Positions 1-9,347 of a stretch of DNA of 64,000 bases are shown piece after piece. Position 1 is the stretch's first letter; the number at the start of each line of letters is the position of its first letter. The translations under genes and the position numbers were made by a program. The DNA is from Stenotrophomonas sp. Ste86 (GTDB lineage Bacteria; Pseudomonadota; Gammaproteobacteria; Xanthomonadales; Xanthomonadaceae): assembly GCF_024519465.1 (NCBI RefSeq), contig NZ_JALJRW010000011.1:83961-147960 (forward strand), in the 5' to 3' direction. The notes under the pieces were generated by a model, which was not told where the DNA came from, searched no databases, and was given only the letters and a program-made list of their open reading frames with translations.

Positions 1-1616
1 TCGGCAGCTGCAACGGCACTCTCTGCTTCTGCGTACCGCCCCAGCAGGAATGCCGCCCAGGCATGGTTCACCCGTGCCCCATGATGGTCAGGGTAGAGAT
101 TCTCCATCGTCGCCCAGGCATCCAGCGATGCGGACTCATTGTTCGAGAGCAGGTCCAGCTTCCATGCGTCCAGATACAACTGTTCCCTCGTCGTCAGGCG
201 ACTGCGCAGGCGGTCAACCTTCGCCAGGATGTCCCGCGCTTCATCCCGCTTGCCGAGGCTAACCAGCACGCGCATCTGCGCAAGCCAGGCCATCGCAAAT
301 TCGGGGTCGATGTTGGTGGCTATCTCAAAGTACTTTCGCGACTCTCTCACCTGGTCGTCGCCATACATTGCCTGGCCCTTGGCATATGCGTTCAGGGCAT
401 CCAGGTTTGCCGTCGCAACTTCCGGCAGGGGATTGGAGGCCCGCTGCACGTCCGACAGGGCTTCACCCAGGCGGCCGCGCAATTGAGCGACTACCTCATC
501 GGTGGAGGACAGCGCCGAGCTGTAGCCCCTTCCATCGGCGTATACGCTATAGACAGACTTCTTGCTCACCGGATCGATCACGTCAATCGAGACCCGGAGC
601 TTTCCGTGGATTTCGCGGACGGACGGTACAAGCACCGCCCTGGCACCGTCGCGTGACGCAATCTGGACCGCGGCGGCCCGGTCGATGATGCTGCCTGGCG
701 CGCGCATCATCCGCCCCATCGTGTCGCGGGTCTTGAGATCGCTGAGCACGTTCACGTATCGGGACTGTTCAAGGCTGATACGAAACGCCTGTCCGAGCCC
801 ATCATTCAACAGCGGATTGCCGGTCGCATTCTCGATATCGGCCAACACCACCCAGTCTCGCTCGGCAAAAGCGATCGCCGGCTCAGGACGGGCAATCAGC
901 CAGATGGTCAGAATTGTGGTCACGATCAGCGTGGCCTGCGCTGCCATCGCGATCGGGCGACGCCAAAGCGGGATATCCCGCATCGCCTTGGAAGAGGCCC
1001 GAGGACGCTGGAGCGGCGGAAGCGACGGCCCATGGACGCCAAATACTTCGAGTGGCTGCGGAACGCCCTTGAAGCGCCAGCGTCCAAACGACTTCCATTT
1101 CAAGCCATTGCCGGTCTCTCCTAGTCTGTCCACGAGTCGTCGCACCATCGACTCGGCAGTGGAGGACACCAATATCTGGCCGGGACGCGCCAGCTGCATC
1201 AGCCGGGCCGCCATCGGTTTGGCGAGGCCCTCCACTTCGACAGCCTTGGCACCGAACGCCACGGCTTCAGCGCTGTTGTTCCACAGGATCACCTCGCCCA
1301 CATGCAGGCCTGCGCGCGCGCGTATCGGGATGCCGCACTGATCGCCCAACCGCTGCAGGTTGTGTTGGTAATCCAGCGCAAACCCCAGCGCATCAATCGC
1401 CCGATCAAACAACAGGAACAGCCCATCGGAGCGGTCGATCTGCTGCCCATTCCACTGCTGCTGCAACGTCAGCACCAACCGGTCGTGCTGCTGGAATAGC
1501 TCGGCGGCGGCCGCATCGCCAATCCGCTCGACCAGGATCAACGAATCGCACAGGTCGGTAAACAACAACGCCCGCATCTGCGGTGCCTGGGTCGACGTTC
1601 CGTTGTCGCCATTCAT
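1..1616 (-). CDS. Class III nucleotide cyclase-like protein with TPR region (C-terminus beyond window)
   Basis: An open frame runs from an ATG at 1616 to the window edge (about 538 residues seen). Residues 14-180 resemble a class III adenylate/guanylate cyclase domain: MRALLFTDL carries the first metal Asp, SDG the second, and AARL plus PGQILVS the end of the fold. One membrane segment lies near residues 220-240 (WRRPIAMAAQATLIVTTILTIWLIA), followed by a region with helical TPR-like repeats. The lysine normally found before the GDG motif and the Asn of the usual VNxAARL motif are not present, and there are about seven extra residues before AARL, so catalysis is doubtful. From memory it resembles Xanthomonadaceae proteins named putative peptide modification system cyclase. 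It starts 15 bp after the GGDEF gene, so the two are probably co-transcribed. Confidence 0.8.
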   Translation of the reverse strand, partial: MNGDNGTSTQAPQMRALLFTDLCDSLILVERIGDAAAAELFQQHDRLVLTLQQQWNGQQIDRSDGLFLLFDRAIDALGFALDYQHNLQRLGDQCGIPIRARAGLHVGEVILWNNSAEAVAFGAKAVEVEGLAKPMAARLMQLARPGQILVSSTAESMVRRLVDRLGETGNGLKWKSFGRWRFKGVPQPLEVFGVHGPSLPPLQRPRASSKAMRDIPLWRRPIAMAAQATLIVTTILTIWLIARPEPAIAFAERDWVVLADIENATGNPLLNDGLGQAFRISLEQSRYVNVLSDLKTRDTMGRMMRAPGSIIDRAAAVQIASRDGARAVLVPSVREIHGKLRVSIDVIDPVSKKSVYSVYADGRGYSSALSSTDEVVAQLRGRLGEALSDVQRASNPLPEVATANLDALNAYAKGQAMYGDDQVRESRKYFEIATNIDPEFAMAWLAQMRVLVSLGKRDEARDILAKVDRLRSRLTTREQLYLDAWKLDLLSNNESASLDAWATMENLYPDHHGARVNHAWAAFLLGRYAEAESAVAAA

Positions 1617-1631
1617 GCCGTTCTTCCCGCG

Positions 1632-2678
1632 TCAGGGTGTGGCGGTCGCGGCACGCGACCAGTGCAGCCGGTTGCCGCCCAGGCGCTTGGCCTGGTACAG
1701 CGCGTTGTCGGCGCGAGCGTACCACTCGCTCCAGTCGGTATGGGGCTCGAGCAGGCGCACGCCGATGCTGACCGGGCAGACGTGGGGCACGCCGTGGGCG
1801 CGGTCCATCAAACCATGCACGGCGCTGAGGATGAACTCGGCGGCGTGCTGCAGGCTGTCCTGGTCGGCGCTGCGCAGCAGCAGGCAGAACTCGTCGCCGC
1901 CCAGCCGGCAGGCCATGTCCCGTTCGGTGGCCACCGAACGCAGGATATTGGCCACGCTCTGCAGCACGCGGTCGCCGGCCTGGTGGCCGTATTCGTCGTT
2001 GACCTGCTTGAACCGGTCGCAGTCGATCAGCAGCAGGCCTTGCGGGGGGCCGTCGTCGTGGCTGCGGCATTCCTGCAGGTACAGCGCCAGGCCGCGGCGG
2101 TTGTGCAGGCCGGTCAGCTCGTCGGTGCGCACCAGCTCGCGCGTGTGGGTGAGCTGGTGGGTAGTGACGTAGAGGTTGTCCAGCGCGGTTTCCAGGTCGT
2201 GGTTGCGCCGGCGCAGCTGCCGGATCAGGACCTGTTCGTTGCTGACCACGCGCATGATCGTGCGGCGCAGGAAATAGGCGATCAGGCCGGGGTCGCGTTC
2301 GACCAGCCGCTGGAAATCGCCGTTGCCCAGCTCCAGCACGACGCTGTCGGCCACGGCGCGGGCATCGGCGCTGCGCGGGTGGTCGCCGATCAGCAGGCCG
2401 AGTTCACCGAAGAATTCATTGCGCCCCAGCGACTTCACCAGCAGGTCTTCGCCGAAGTCCAGTTCGATGCAACCGCTGACGATCACATACATGGTGTCGC
2501 CGGGTTGACCCCGATGGAACAGGTGGTCACCCTGGGGCAGGAGGCGCTCCTGGCCGAACTCGGCGAACAGGTCGAATTCGCTCGGGCTCAGGATGGCGTG
2601 CACGATCTCAGCCATCGCCGTCTGGGCGATGCCTGGTTCCTGTTCGCACACATTCGCCGCCGCAACCTTGCCGGTCAT
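1632..2678 (-). CDS. Cyclic nucleotide-binding domain / GGDEF diguanylate cyclase
   Basis: 348 residues from the ATG at 2678, which has a GGGAAG-type ribosome site upstream; a GTG at 2729 would add 17 residues. Residues about 33-128 form a cNMP-binding (CAP_ED-like) domain (HRGQPGDTMYVIVSG, FFGELGLLIGDHPRSADARA). A helical linker follows, then a GGDEF domain (about 185-340) with an intact GGDEF motif at 260-264 and the DELTGLHNRR start signature. The position of the RxxD inhibitory site reads TERD, so product inhibition through the classic I-site is probably missing. There is no membrane segment, so it is cytoplasmic. It likely makes c-di-GMP in response to a bound nucleotide (inference). The cyclase-like gene follows immediately. 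Confidence 0.88.
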   Translation of the reverse strand: MTGKVAAANVCEQEPGIAQTAMAEIVHAILSPSEFDLFAEFGQERLLPQGDHLFHRGQPGDTMYVIVSGCIELDFGEDLLVKSLGRNEFFGELGLLIGDHPRSADARAVADSVVLELGNGDFQRLVERDPGLIAYFLRRTIMRVVSNEQVLIRQLRRRNHDLETALDNLYVTTHQLTHTRELVRTDELTGLHNRRGLALYLQECRSHDDGPPQGLLLIDCDRFKQVNDEYGHQAGDRVLQSVANILRSVATERDMACRLGGDEFCLLLRSADQDSLQHAAEFILSAVHGLMDRAHGVPHVCPVSIGVRLLEPHTDWSEWYARADNALYQAKRLGGNRLHWSRAATATP

Positions 2679-2879
2679 CCCGTGCACCCGCTTCCCAGCG
2701 TTCCCCCGGTGAGCGGATGAGGATAGCACCCCTAAAAACTGTGCGCCTCATCCCATTTCAGAGCACGGACGCCGTACTTTTTCGACCGGCCCGGCACATC
2801 CCCCTTCCATACGCGCTCCGGATCGGCCAGCGGCCACCGGATCCTCGCGGCGCCGGCCGTCGAGCGGTCCGAACAAGGC

Positions 2880-2905
2880 GACGGGCGGTCTCCTTGCCGC
2901 CCGTC
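2880..2905. terminator. GC-rich hairpin between aceA and the GGDEF gene
   Basis: A 9-bp perfect stem (GACGGGCGG/CCGCCCGTC) with an 8-nt loop lies between the aceA stop and the next gene on the same strand. There is no U-tract on either side, so it is either a weak terminator or a transcript-stabilising hairpin. Confidence 0.45.
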
Positions 2906-2950
2906 ACGTCGGCCTTCCCTGGCCGCCCTTGGCGGAGCTGCCGGCGCCGG

Positions 2951-4243
2951 TCAGGCCGCGCGCTCGGCGTTGAACTGCTCTTCCTCGGTCGAGCCGGTCA
3001 GCGCGGTGGTCGAGGACTGGCCCTGCTGAATGGCCTGGGTGACCGCGTCGAAGTAGCCGGTGCCGACCTCGCGCTGGTGCTTGACCGCGGTGAAGCCGCG
3101 ATCGGCGGCGGCGAACTCGGCCTCCTGCAGCTCCACGAAGGCGCTCATCTGGCGGCGCGCGTAGCCGTGGGCCAGGTTGAACATGGAGTAGTTCAGGGCG
3201 TGGAAGCCGGCCAGGGTGATGAACTGGAACTTGTAGCCGTATGTGGCGATCTCCTTCTGGAAGGTCGCGATGGTGGCGTCATCCAGGTTCTTCTTCCAGT
3301 TGAAGCTGGGCGAGCAGTTGTAGGCCAGCAGCTTGCCCGGGAACTTGGCATGGATGGCCTCGGCGAACCTGCGCGCGAACTCCAGGTCCGGCTTGCCGGT
3401 CTCGCACCAGATCAGGTCGGCATAGGGCGCATACGCCAGGCCGCGGCTGATCGCCTGGTCCAGGCCGTTGCGGGTGCGGTAGAAGCCTTCCGGGGTGCGC
3501 TCGCCGCTGGCGAAGGGCTGGTCGTTGGGGTCGATGTCGCTGGTCAGCAGGTCGGCGGCCTCCGCGTCGGTGCGGGCCACCAGCAGGGTCGGCACGCCCA
3601 TCACGTCAGCGGCCAGGCGCGCGGCGTTGAGCTTTTCGATGGCCTCGCGGGTGGGCACCAGCACCTTGCCGCCCATGTGCCCGCACTTCTTCACCGAGGC
3701 CAGCTGGTCCTCGAAGTGCACCCCGGCCGCGCCGGCCTCGATCATCGCCTTCATCAGTTCGAAGGCGTTGAGCACGCCGCCGAAACCGGCTTCGGCATCG
3801 GCCACGATCGGCTGCAGGAAGTCGATATCGTCCTTGCCCTCGGCATGGTGCAGCTGGTCGGCACGCAGCAGCGTGTTGTTGATGCGCTTGACCACCGCCG
3901 GCACCGAGTCGGCCGGGTACAGCGACTGGTCGGGGTACATCTGGCCGGCCAGGTTGGCGTCGGCGGCCACCTGCCAGCCGGACAGGTAGATGGCATTCAA
4001 ACCGGCCTTGACCTGCTGCATGGCCTGGTTGCCGGTCAGCGCGCCAAGCGCGTTGACGAAGTCTTTTTCCTGCAGGTAGGTCCACAGCTTTTCCGCGCCC
4101 AGCCGGGCCAGCGAATGCTCCACGTGCACGGTGCCGCGCAGGCGCACCACGTCGGCGGCGGTGTAGTTGCGCTGGATGCCCGCCCAGCGCGGGTCGGTGT
4201 TCCATTCGTGCTGGATCTGTTCGGCGGTCGGCAGCGTGCTCAT
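2951..4243 (-). CDS. aceA: Isocitrate lyase
   Basis: 430 residues, close to the 434 of E. coli AceA. It cleaves isocitrate to glyoxylate and succinate in the cytoplasm, the first step of the glyoxylate shunt. The catalytic signature KKCGHM lies at residues 185-190 (catalytic Cys 187); [18 protein letters not shown] at the N-terminus, DADAGFGG-like metal-binding ([10 protein letters not shown]) and YNCSPSFNW are all typical. The ATG at 4243 is preceded by GGAGAAACGCC. It is 63 bp downstream of aceB on the same strand, forming an aceB-aceA operon, and a divergent LysR gene precedes the pair. Confidence 0.98.
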   Translation of the reverse strand: MSTLPTAEQIQHEWNTDPRWAGIQRNYTAADVVRLRGTVHVEHSLARLGAEKLWTYLQEKDFVNALGALTGNQAMQQVKAGLNAIYLSGWQVAADANLAGQMYPDQSLYPADSVPAVVKRINNTLLRADQLHHAEGKDDIDFLQPIVADAEAGFGGVLNAFELMKAMIEAGAAGVHFEDQLASVKKCGHMGGKVLVPTREAIEKLNAARLAADVMGVPTLLVARTDAEAADLLTSDIDPNDQPFASGERTPEGFYRTRNGLDQAISRGLAYAPYADLIWCETGKPDLEFARRFAEAIHAKFPGKLLAYNCSPSFNWKKNLDDATIATFQKEIATYGYKFQFITLAGFHALNYSMFNLAHGYARRQMSAFVELQEAEFAAADRGFTAVKHQREVGTGYFDAVTQAIQQGQSSTTALTGSTEEEQFNAERAA

Positions 4244-4306
4244 GGCGTTTCTCCAGGGGGGAATACGTTGAATGGGTGAAGCGATGCGGGAGGCGGGCGG
4301 TACAGG

Positions 4307-5956
4307 TCAGTCCAGACGGTCGTAAGCGGGCAGGGTCAGGAAATCGGTGAGTTCATCGCGGCGGCTGAGCTGCGCCAGCAGCGCGATGGCTTCGTCGATG
4401 CGGGCGGCACCGGGCAGCGCACTGCGGTCGCCAAGGCGTGCGGGGAGCTGGGCCAAGGTGGCGTCGAGCAGCGGCAGGTCGATGGCGGTGCCGTCGTCGA
4501 GCTGCTGGCCGGGCACGTGCAGCCACTGCCACAGCTGGCTGCGGCTGATCTCGGCGGTGGCCGCGTCCTCCATCAGGTGGTGGATCGGCACGCAGCCGTT
4601 GCCGTCCAGCCACGCGGCCAGGTAGCGCACGCAGACTTCCACGTTGCCCTCGAAACCGGCGCGGGTGATGGTGCCGGTGGGCGCGGCGATCAGCGCATCG
4701 CGCCCCACCTGCACATCCCGGCGCAGTACCGCGTGCTGGTTCGGCCCGGGCATGTGTTCGTCGAAGATCGCCTGTGCCACTGGGATCAGCGCCGGATGCG
4801 CCACCCAGGTGCCGTCGTGGCCGGCGGTGACTTCGCGCAGCTTGTCCGCCCGCACCCGCGCCATCGCCTGTTCGTTGGCGGCGGCATCGTGGTTGATCGG
4901 GATCTGCGCGGCCATGCCGCCCATCGCATGCGCGCCGCGGCGGTGGCAGGTGCGGATCAGCAGTTCCGAATAAGCCTTCAGGAACGGCTGGGTCATGGTC
5001 ACCTGGCCGCGCTCGGGCAGCACCTTGTCGGCGTGGCGGCGGAAGGTCTTGATGTAGGAAAAAATGTAGTCCCAGCGCCCACAGTTCAGGCCGACGATGC
5101 GGTCGCGCAGCGCATGCAGGATCTCGTCCATCTCGAACACCGCCGGCAGTGTTTCGATCAGCACCGTGACCTTGATCTGCCCGTGCGGCAGGCCGAGCAT
5201 GCCTTCGATGTGCGACAGCGCGGTCTCCCACAGCGCCGCCTCTTCCATGCTCTGCAGCTTGGGCAGGTAGAAGTACGGGCCGCGCTGTTTGCACATCAGC
5301 GTGCGCGCGTTGTGGAAGGCGAACACCGCCGCATCGAACAAGCCACCGGCGATTGCCTGGCCGTCGATGCGCACGTGCTTTTCATCCAGGTGCCAGCCGC
5401 GCGGACGCACAATCAGCACCGCCTGTTCGTTGAACGGACGCAGCGCGTACTGCTTGCCCGGCTTGCCGTCCACCGACGGGCCGGTGTGGGTCAGATCGCC
5501 GCGCACCGCGCCGATCAGCGCCTGCTGGCCGGCCAGCAGGTTGCGCCAGGCCGGTGCGGTGGAATCCTCGAAGTCGGCCATGAACACCTTGGCCCCGGAG
5601 TTCAGCGCGTTGATGACCATCTTCGGGTCGGTCGGGCCGGTGATCTCCACGCGGCGGTCCTGCAGCGCGTCCGGCAGCGGGGCGACGGTCCAGTCTTCAT
5701 TGCGGATCTGCGCGGTGTCGGCGCGGAAGTCCGGCAGCCCGCCGCCATCGAAGAACGCCTGGCGCGCCACCCGGGCCTGCAGCCGGCGCTGGCGCTCGGG
5801 CTCCACCGCACGGTGCAGCGACACCAGCAAGGCCAGTACCCCCGCCGGCAGCAACGCGGACTGGCCGGCGAGCTGGGTGGTCACCGTGATCCCGGGGGTG
5901 GCGGGGGCATCGGCCGGGGTGGGCTGGGCTGTGGCGAAAGCGGCGACGGCGGACAT
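4307..5956 (-). CDS. aceB: Malate synthase A
   Basis: 549 residues. It condenses glyoxylate with acetyl-CoA to malate, completing the glyoxylate shunt. Length and motifs fit the A isoform rather than the 720-residue G form: VEITGPTDPKMVINALNSGAKVFMADFEDS, GLNCGRWDYIFSYIKT and GMAAQIPINHD. The ATG at 5956 has GGAGCC upstream and is preferred to a TTG at 5971. First gene of the aceB-aceA operon; the 107-bp gap to the divergent LysR gene contains a LysR-type operator, so control by that regulator and by acetate/fatty-acid growth is likely (inference). Confidence 0.97.
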   Translation of the reverse strand: MSAVAAFATAQPTPADAPATPGITVTTQLAGQSALLPAGVLALLVSLHRAVEPERQRRLQARVARQAFFDGGGLPDFRADTAQIRNEDWTVAPLPDALQDRRVEITGPTDPKMVINALNSGAKVFMADFEDSTAPAWRNLLAGQQALIGAVRGDLTHTGPSVDGKPGKQYALRPFNEQAVLIVRPRGWHLDEKHVRIDGQAIAGGLFDAAVFAFHNARTLMCKQRGPYFYLPKLQSMEEAALWETALSHIEGMLGLPHGQIKVTVLIETLPAVFEMDEILHALRDRIVGLNCGRWDYIFSYIKTFRRHADKVLPERGQVTMTQPFLKAYSELLIRTCHRRGAHAMGGMAAQIPINHDAAANEQAMARVRADKLREVTAGHDGTWVAHPALIPVAQAIFDEHMPGPNQHAVLRRDVQVGRDALIAAPTGTITRAGFEGNVEVCVRYLAAWLDGNGCVPIHHLMEDAATAEISRSQLWQWLHVPGQQLDDGTAIDLPLLDATLAQLPARLGDRSALPGAARIDEAIALLAQLSRRDELTDFLTLPAYDRLD

Positions 5957-6036
5957 GGCGGGCTCCTGCAATGCGGTAGGGCTTCACCGTGCGCCGCCGT
6001 ACCGTATTTGACAAAACAGTTATCGCAATGCACTAC

Positions 6037-6051
6037 ATAAGGTGAGCTTAT
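6037..6051. promoter_or_regulatory. LysR-type operator between aceB and its divergent regulator
   Basis: ATAAG-GTGAG-CTTAT is a perfect 5-bp-arm inverted repeat that fits the T-N11-A LysR box. It sits 13 bp before the regulator start and about 80 bp upstream of aceB. A TTGACA hexamer at 6008-6013 and TATACT at 6049-6054 lie nearby, so binding would overlap the regulator's own promoter. That suggests autoregulation plus control of aceBA. Confidence 0.65.
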
Positions 6052-6063
6052 ACTCGTGACACC

Positions 6064-7032
6064 ATGCCCACACCGCGCCCGCCAAGTCCCCGGTTTTCCT
6101 ATAAATCCGATCGGCTCAAGCCCTTGCGGGCGTTCTGCCAGACCGTCCGCCTGGGTTCGGTCTCACGTGCGGCTGAGGCGCTTTTCGTCAGCCAACCGGC
6201 CATCAGCCAGCAATTGCAGGCGCTGGAGCGCGAATTGGGGGTGGTGCTGTTTGAGCGCAGCGGGCGCCGGCTGGTGCCCAGCCGCGAGGGCCAGCTGCTG
6301 TTCGAGATGGCCCAGCCGCTGGTGGAAAACCTGGACGGGCTGGAAGCCAGCTTCCGCGACAAGGTGAAGGGGCTGGACGCGGGCGAACTCAACATCGCCG
6401 CCAACAGCTCGACCATCCTGTACCTGCTGCCGCGCATCGTGGAGCGCTTTCGCCAGCGTCACCCGGACGTGCGCCTGACCCTGCACAACGCGATCAGTGC
6501 CGACGGCACGGACCTGCTGCGCAGCGATGCGGCCGACCTGGCGGTGGGCTCGATGACCGACGTCCCGGCCGACCTGAGCTATGCGCCGGCCTACCGTTTC
6601 GAGCAGGTGCTGATCACCCCGCCCGACCACCCGCTCACACGGGTGAAGGAACTGACCCTGGAGGCGATCTCCGCCTATCCGCTGATCCTGCCACCCAAGC
6701 GCCAGATCACCTACCGACTGGTAGACCAGGTGTTCCAGCGCCAGCGCATGCCCTACACCGTGGCGCTGGAAGTGGGTGGCTGGGAGGTGATCAAGCAGTA
6801 TGTGGCGATGGGCATGGGCATCTCGATCGTGCCGGCGTTGTGCCTCAACGATGCCGACCACGACAAGTTGCTGACGCGCTCGATGAGCGCCTGGTTCCCC
6901 GAGCGCAGCTACGGGGTGATCGTGCGCCGTGGGCGCTTCCTGTCGCCGCAGGCGCGCGCCTTCATCGACCTGATCCAGCCGGACCTGTTCACGCCGCGCA
7001 GCTATGATGAAAGCGGTCATTCCGAGCGCTGA
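6064..7032 (+). CDS. LysR-family regulator, probable regulator of aceBA
   Basis: 322 residues. The N-terminal winged helix-turn-helix spans about residues 18-78 (LRAFCQTVRLGSVSRAAEALFVSQPAISQQLQALE read in segments), followed by a linker helix and a CysB-like periplasmic-binding-fold effector domain from about 100 to 310. It is transcribed divergently from aceB with a palindromic LysR box in the gap, the usual layout for a regulator of its neighbour. A role in glyoxylate-shunt control is inferred from position only. Start is the ATG at 6064; the next gene follows after 13 bp. Confidence 0.9.
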   Translation: MPTPRPPSPRFSYKSDRLKPLRAFCQTVRLGSVSRAAEALFVSQPAISQQLQALERELGVVLFERSGRRLVPSREGQLLFEMAQPLVENLDGLEASFRDKVKGLDAGELNIAANSSTILYLLPRIVERFRQRHPDVRLTLHNAISADGTDLLRSDAADLAVGSMTDVPADLSYAPAYRFEQVLITPPDHPLTRVKELTLEAISAYPLILPPKRQITYRLVDQVFQRQRMPYTVALEVGGWEVIKQYVAMGMGISIVPALCLNDADHDKLLTRSMSAWFPERSYGVIVRRGRFLSPQARAFIDLIQPDLFTPRSYDESGHSER

Positions 7033-7045
7033 CGCACCCCCTTCC

Positions 7046-7948
7046 ATGCCGATCGAACTGCGCCACCTGCGCTACTTCCTGGCCGTCGCCGACACCCTGC
7101 ATTTCGGCCGCGCGGCCGAGCGCCTGGGCATGTCGCAGCCGCCGCTCAGCCAACAGATCCGCCAGTTGGAAACGCTGCTCGGTGCGCGCCTGTTCCTGCG
7201 CGCCAATCGCCGCGTGGAACTGACCGATGCCGGCCGCGTCCTGCAGGAGCAGGCACGTGAGGTGCTGGCCCGGGTCGACACCGCGATCGACCTGACCCAG
7301 CGCGCGCAACGCGGCGAAACCGGCGAGCTGCGCATCGGGCTGACCCGTGCCACGCCGCTGTCCACGCAGATTCCCCGGGCGATCTTCGCCTACCGCCAGC
7401 AGTTCCCGCAGGTGCAGCTGAAGCTGCGCGAGATGAACACGCTGCAGCAGATCGATGCGCTGATGGCCGGCGAGCTCGACGTGGGCCTGATCCGCAAACG
7501 GGCGCTGCCGGCGCCGCTAATGTCACGCAAATTGTTCAGTGATCCGCTGGCGCTGGTGGTGCATGACCAGCACCCGCTGCTGCGCGGTCTGGCCGCCGAT
7601 GCGCCGGTGGCATTGCGGCTGTTCGCCCATGAGCCGTTCGTGGGTTTCCTGCGCGAGGTCGGCGCGGGCATCCACGATCATTTCATCGCATTGTGCCGCA
7701 GCGCCGGCTTCACCCCGCGTATCGTGCAGGAAGCCGGTGAAGCCTCGACGTTGATCAGCCTGGCCGCCTCCGGGCTGGGCGTGACGGTGCTGCCATCCTC
7801 GTGCAGCCACATCCAGGTCGACGGTGCACGTTTCGTCGCCCTGAGTGACCGCGCCGCCAGTTCGGAAGTGCACGTGGCCTGCCGACGCGGCACCGCCTCG
7901 CCGCTGATCGCACATTTCACCCGGCTGCTGCAGGGCGTCAGCGGCTGA
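7046..7948 (+). CDS. LysR-family regulator (BenM/YnfL-like)
   Basis: 300 residues from the ATG at 7046 (MPIELRHLRYFLAVADTL). An upstream in-frame ATG at 7004 would overlap the previous gene and is less likely. Residues 1-60 are the LysR helix-turn-helix (LHFGRAAERLGMSQPPLSQQIRQLE) and the rest is the effector domain. It converges on an YnfM-type MFS gene, with stops overlapping by 11 bp; E. coli also pairs a LysR gene (ynfL) with ynfM, so it probably controls that exporter. Effector unknown. Confidence 0.9.
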   Translation: MPIELRHLRYFLAVADTLHFGRAAERLGMSQPPLSQQIRQLETLLGARLFLRANRRVELTDAGRVLQEQAREVLARVDTAIDLTQRAQRGETGELRIGLTRATPLSTQIPRAIFAYRQQFPQVQLKLREMNTLQQIDALMAGELDVGLIRKRALPAPLMSRKLFSDPLALVVHDQHPLLRGLAADAPVALRLFAHEPFVGFLREVGAGIHDHFIALCRSAGFTPRIVQEAGEASTLISLAASGLGVTVLPSSCSHIQVDGARFVALSDRAASSEVHVACRRGTASPLIAHFTRLLQGVSG

Positions 7949-9215
7949 GCGCGAGCGCGGCGGCGGCGGTCGGTTGCACGCGCTGCCGCAGCCGCCAGGC
8001 AATCGCGCCGCCGGCCGCGGTCAGCACGCCGACGAAACCGCACACGCCCAGCCAGTCCCAGTGCGTGTAGAACACGCCGCCGATCACGCCGGCCACGCTG
8101 GACCCCAGGTAATAGGCGAACAGGTACAGCGCCGAGGCTTCCGCGCGCATCGCCCCGGCACGGCTGCCGACCCAGCTGCTGGCTACCGAGTGCCCACCGA
8201 AGAAACCAAAGGTCACCAGCGCGATACCCAGGGCCATGCAGCCCAGCCACGGCAGCGCCAGCAGCACGATGCCCAGCGCGATCAGCCCGTAGCAGATCGC
8301 CAGCACGCGGCTGCGACCATGCCGGTTGGCCTGCTGCCCCATCCACGCCGAGCTGAAGGTGCCCACCAGGTACACGCTGAAGATCAGCCCGACCACGGTC
8401 TGGCTCAACCCATAGGGCGGGGCGAGCAGGTGGTAGCCCAGGTAGTTGTAGAGGGTGACGAACACACCCATCAGCACGAACGCGGTGGCGAACAGCCACG
8501 GCAGCCCGGGATCGGCGAACAGACTGCGCCAGCGTGCCGGCAGTTCGCGCAGGCCGCCGCGGCGGCTCTGGAAGTGGCGGGAGGGCGGTAGCTGGAACCA
8601 CAGCAGCACGGTGCTCAGCAGCGCGATCGACGACACCACGCCGATACCCCAGCGCCAGCCCCAGTGGTCGGCCACGATGCCGGCGATGAGACGGCCGCTC
8701 ATGCCGCCGATCGCATTGCCGCCGATGTACAGGCCCATGGCCAAGCCCAGCGCGCGGCTGTCCATTTCTTCGGCCAGGTAGGTCATGCCCACCGCCGGCA
8801 CGCCGCTCAGCGCGATGCCGAGCAGCGTGCGCAACACCAGCAGGGTGGACCAGTCATCGACCATCGCCGTCGCCACCGACAACACGCTGGAGGCCAGCAG
8901 CGCGGCGACCATCACCCCGCGGCGGCCGATGCGATCGGAGATCAGCCCGGCGATCAGCATCGACACCGCCAGCAGCCCGGTGCTCAGCGACAGGGTCAGC
9001 GCGCTGTTGGCGGCCGAGACGCCGAAGTGCCGGCTGAACTCGGGCAGCAGCGGCTGCACCGTGTAGAGCAGGCCGAAGGTGGAAAAACCGGCCAGGAACA
9101 GTGCCGCGGCGGTGCGCCGGAACGCCGGCGTGCCTTGCTGGATATGGTCCGCAGCCGCTGCCGTGGCGGGGGCCTGGGGGCTGCGGGCGGGGACCGCTGC
9201 GGTGTCGCCATTCAT
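7938..9215 (-). CDS. MFS transporter, YnfM-like
   Basis: 425 residues with twelve predicted membrane helices after a roughly 35-residue hydrophilic N-terminus. MFS features include the loop 2-3 motif LISDRIGRRG and the opening FSTFGLLYTVQPLLPEFSRHFGVS, typical of the YnfM/arabinose-efflux-permease branch. Inner-membrane exporter; substrate cannot be read from sequence. Paired with the convergent LysR gene. A 31-bp near-palindrome lies about 90 bp upstream of its start. Confidence 0.9.
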   Translation of the reverse strand: MNGDTAAVPARSPQAPATAAAADHIQQGTPAFRRTAAALFLAGFSTFGLLYTVQPLLPEFSRHFGVSAANSALTLSLSTGLLAVSMLIAGLISDRIGRRGVMVAALLASSVLSVATAMVDDWSTLLVLRTLLGIALSGVPAVGMTYLAEEMDSRALGLAMGLYIGGNAIGGMSGRLIAGIVADHWGWRWGIGVVSSIALLSTVLLWFQLPPSRHFQSRRGGLRELPARWRSLFADPGLPWLFATAFVLMGVFVTLYNYLGYHLLAPPYGLSQTVVGLIFSVYLVGTFSSAWMGQQANRHGRSRVLAICYGLIALGIVLLALPWLGCMALGIALVTFGFFGGHSVASSWVGSRAGAMRAEASALYLFAYYLGSSVAGVIGGVFYTHWDWLGVCGFVGVLTAAGGAIAWRLRQRVQPTAAAALALSR

Positions 9216-9303
9216 GCCGGTAAGGCCCGTGTGTCCGGGCCGGAGTGAAGAGTCAGCGCTCAGGATAGGCAGCGCCGACAGGTCGATCCATAACCTGGAC
9301 TGT

Positions 9304-9334
9304 CTGGATCGAGACGTCCGACATCTCGATTCAG
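9304..9334. promoter_or_regulatory. 31-bp near-palindrome between lepB and the MFS gene
   Basis: Arms of 14 bp (CTGGATCGAGACGT / ACATCTCGATTCAG) match at 12 of 14 positions around a 3-nt centre. It lies downstream of lepB and about 90 bp upstream of the MFS gene, both on the minus strand. No U-tract follows, so an operator (for example for the neighbouring LysR) or a processing hairpin is more likely than a classic terminator. Confidence 0.5.
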
Positions 9335-9347
9335 ATCACGCGCCGGG

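Noticed and set aside
63..1341. Overlapping plus-strand frames opposite the cyclase-like gene
   Set aside because: They mirror the minus-strand coding region, have Arg/Ser/Pro-rich shadow composition, and the minus strand gives a coherent cyclase/TPR protein.
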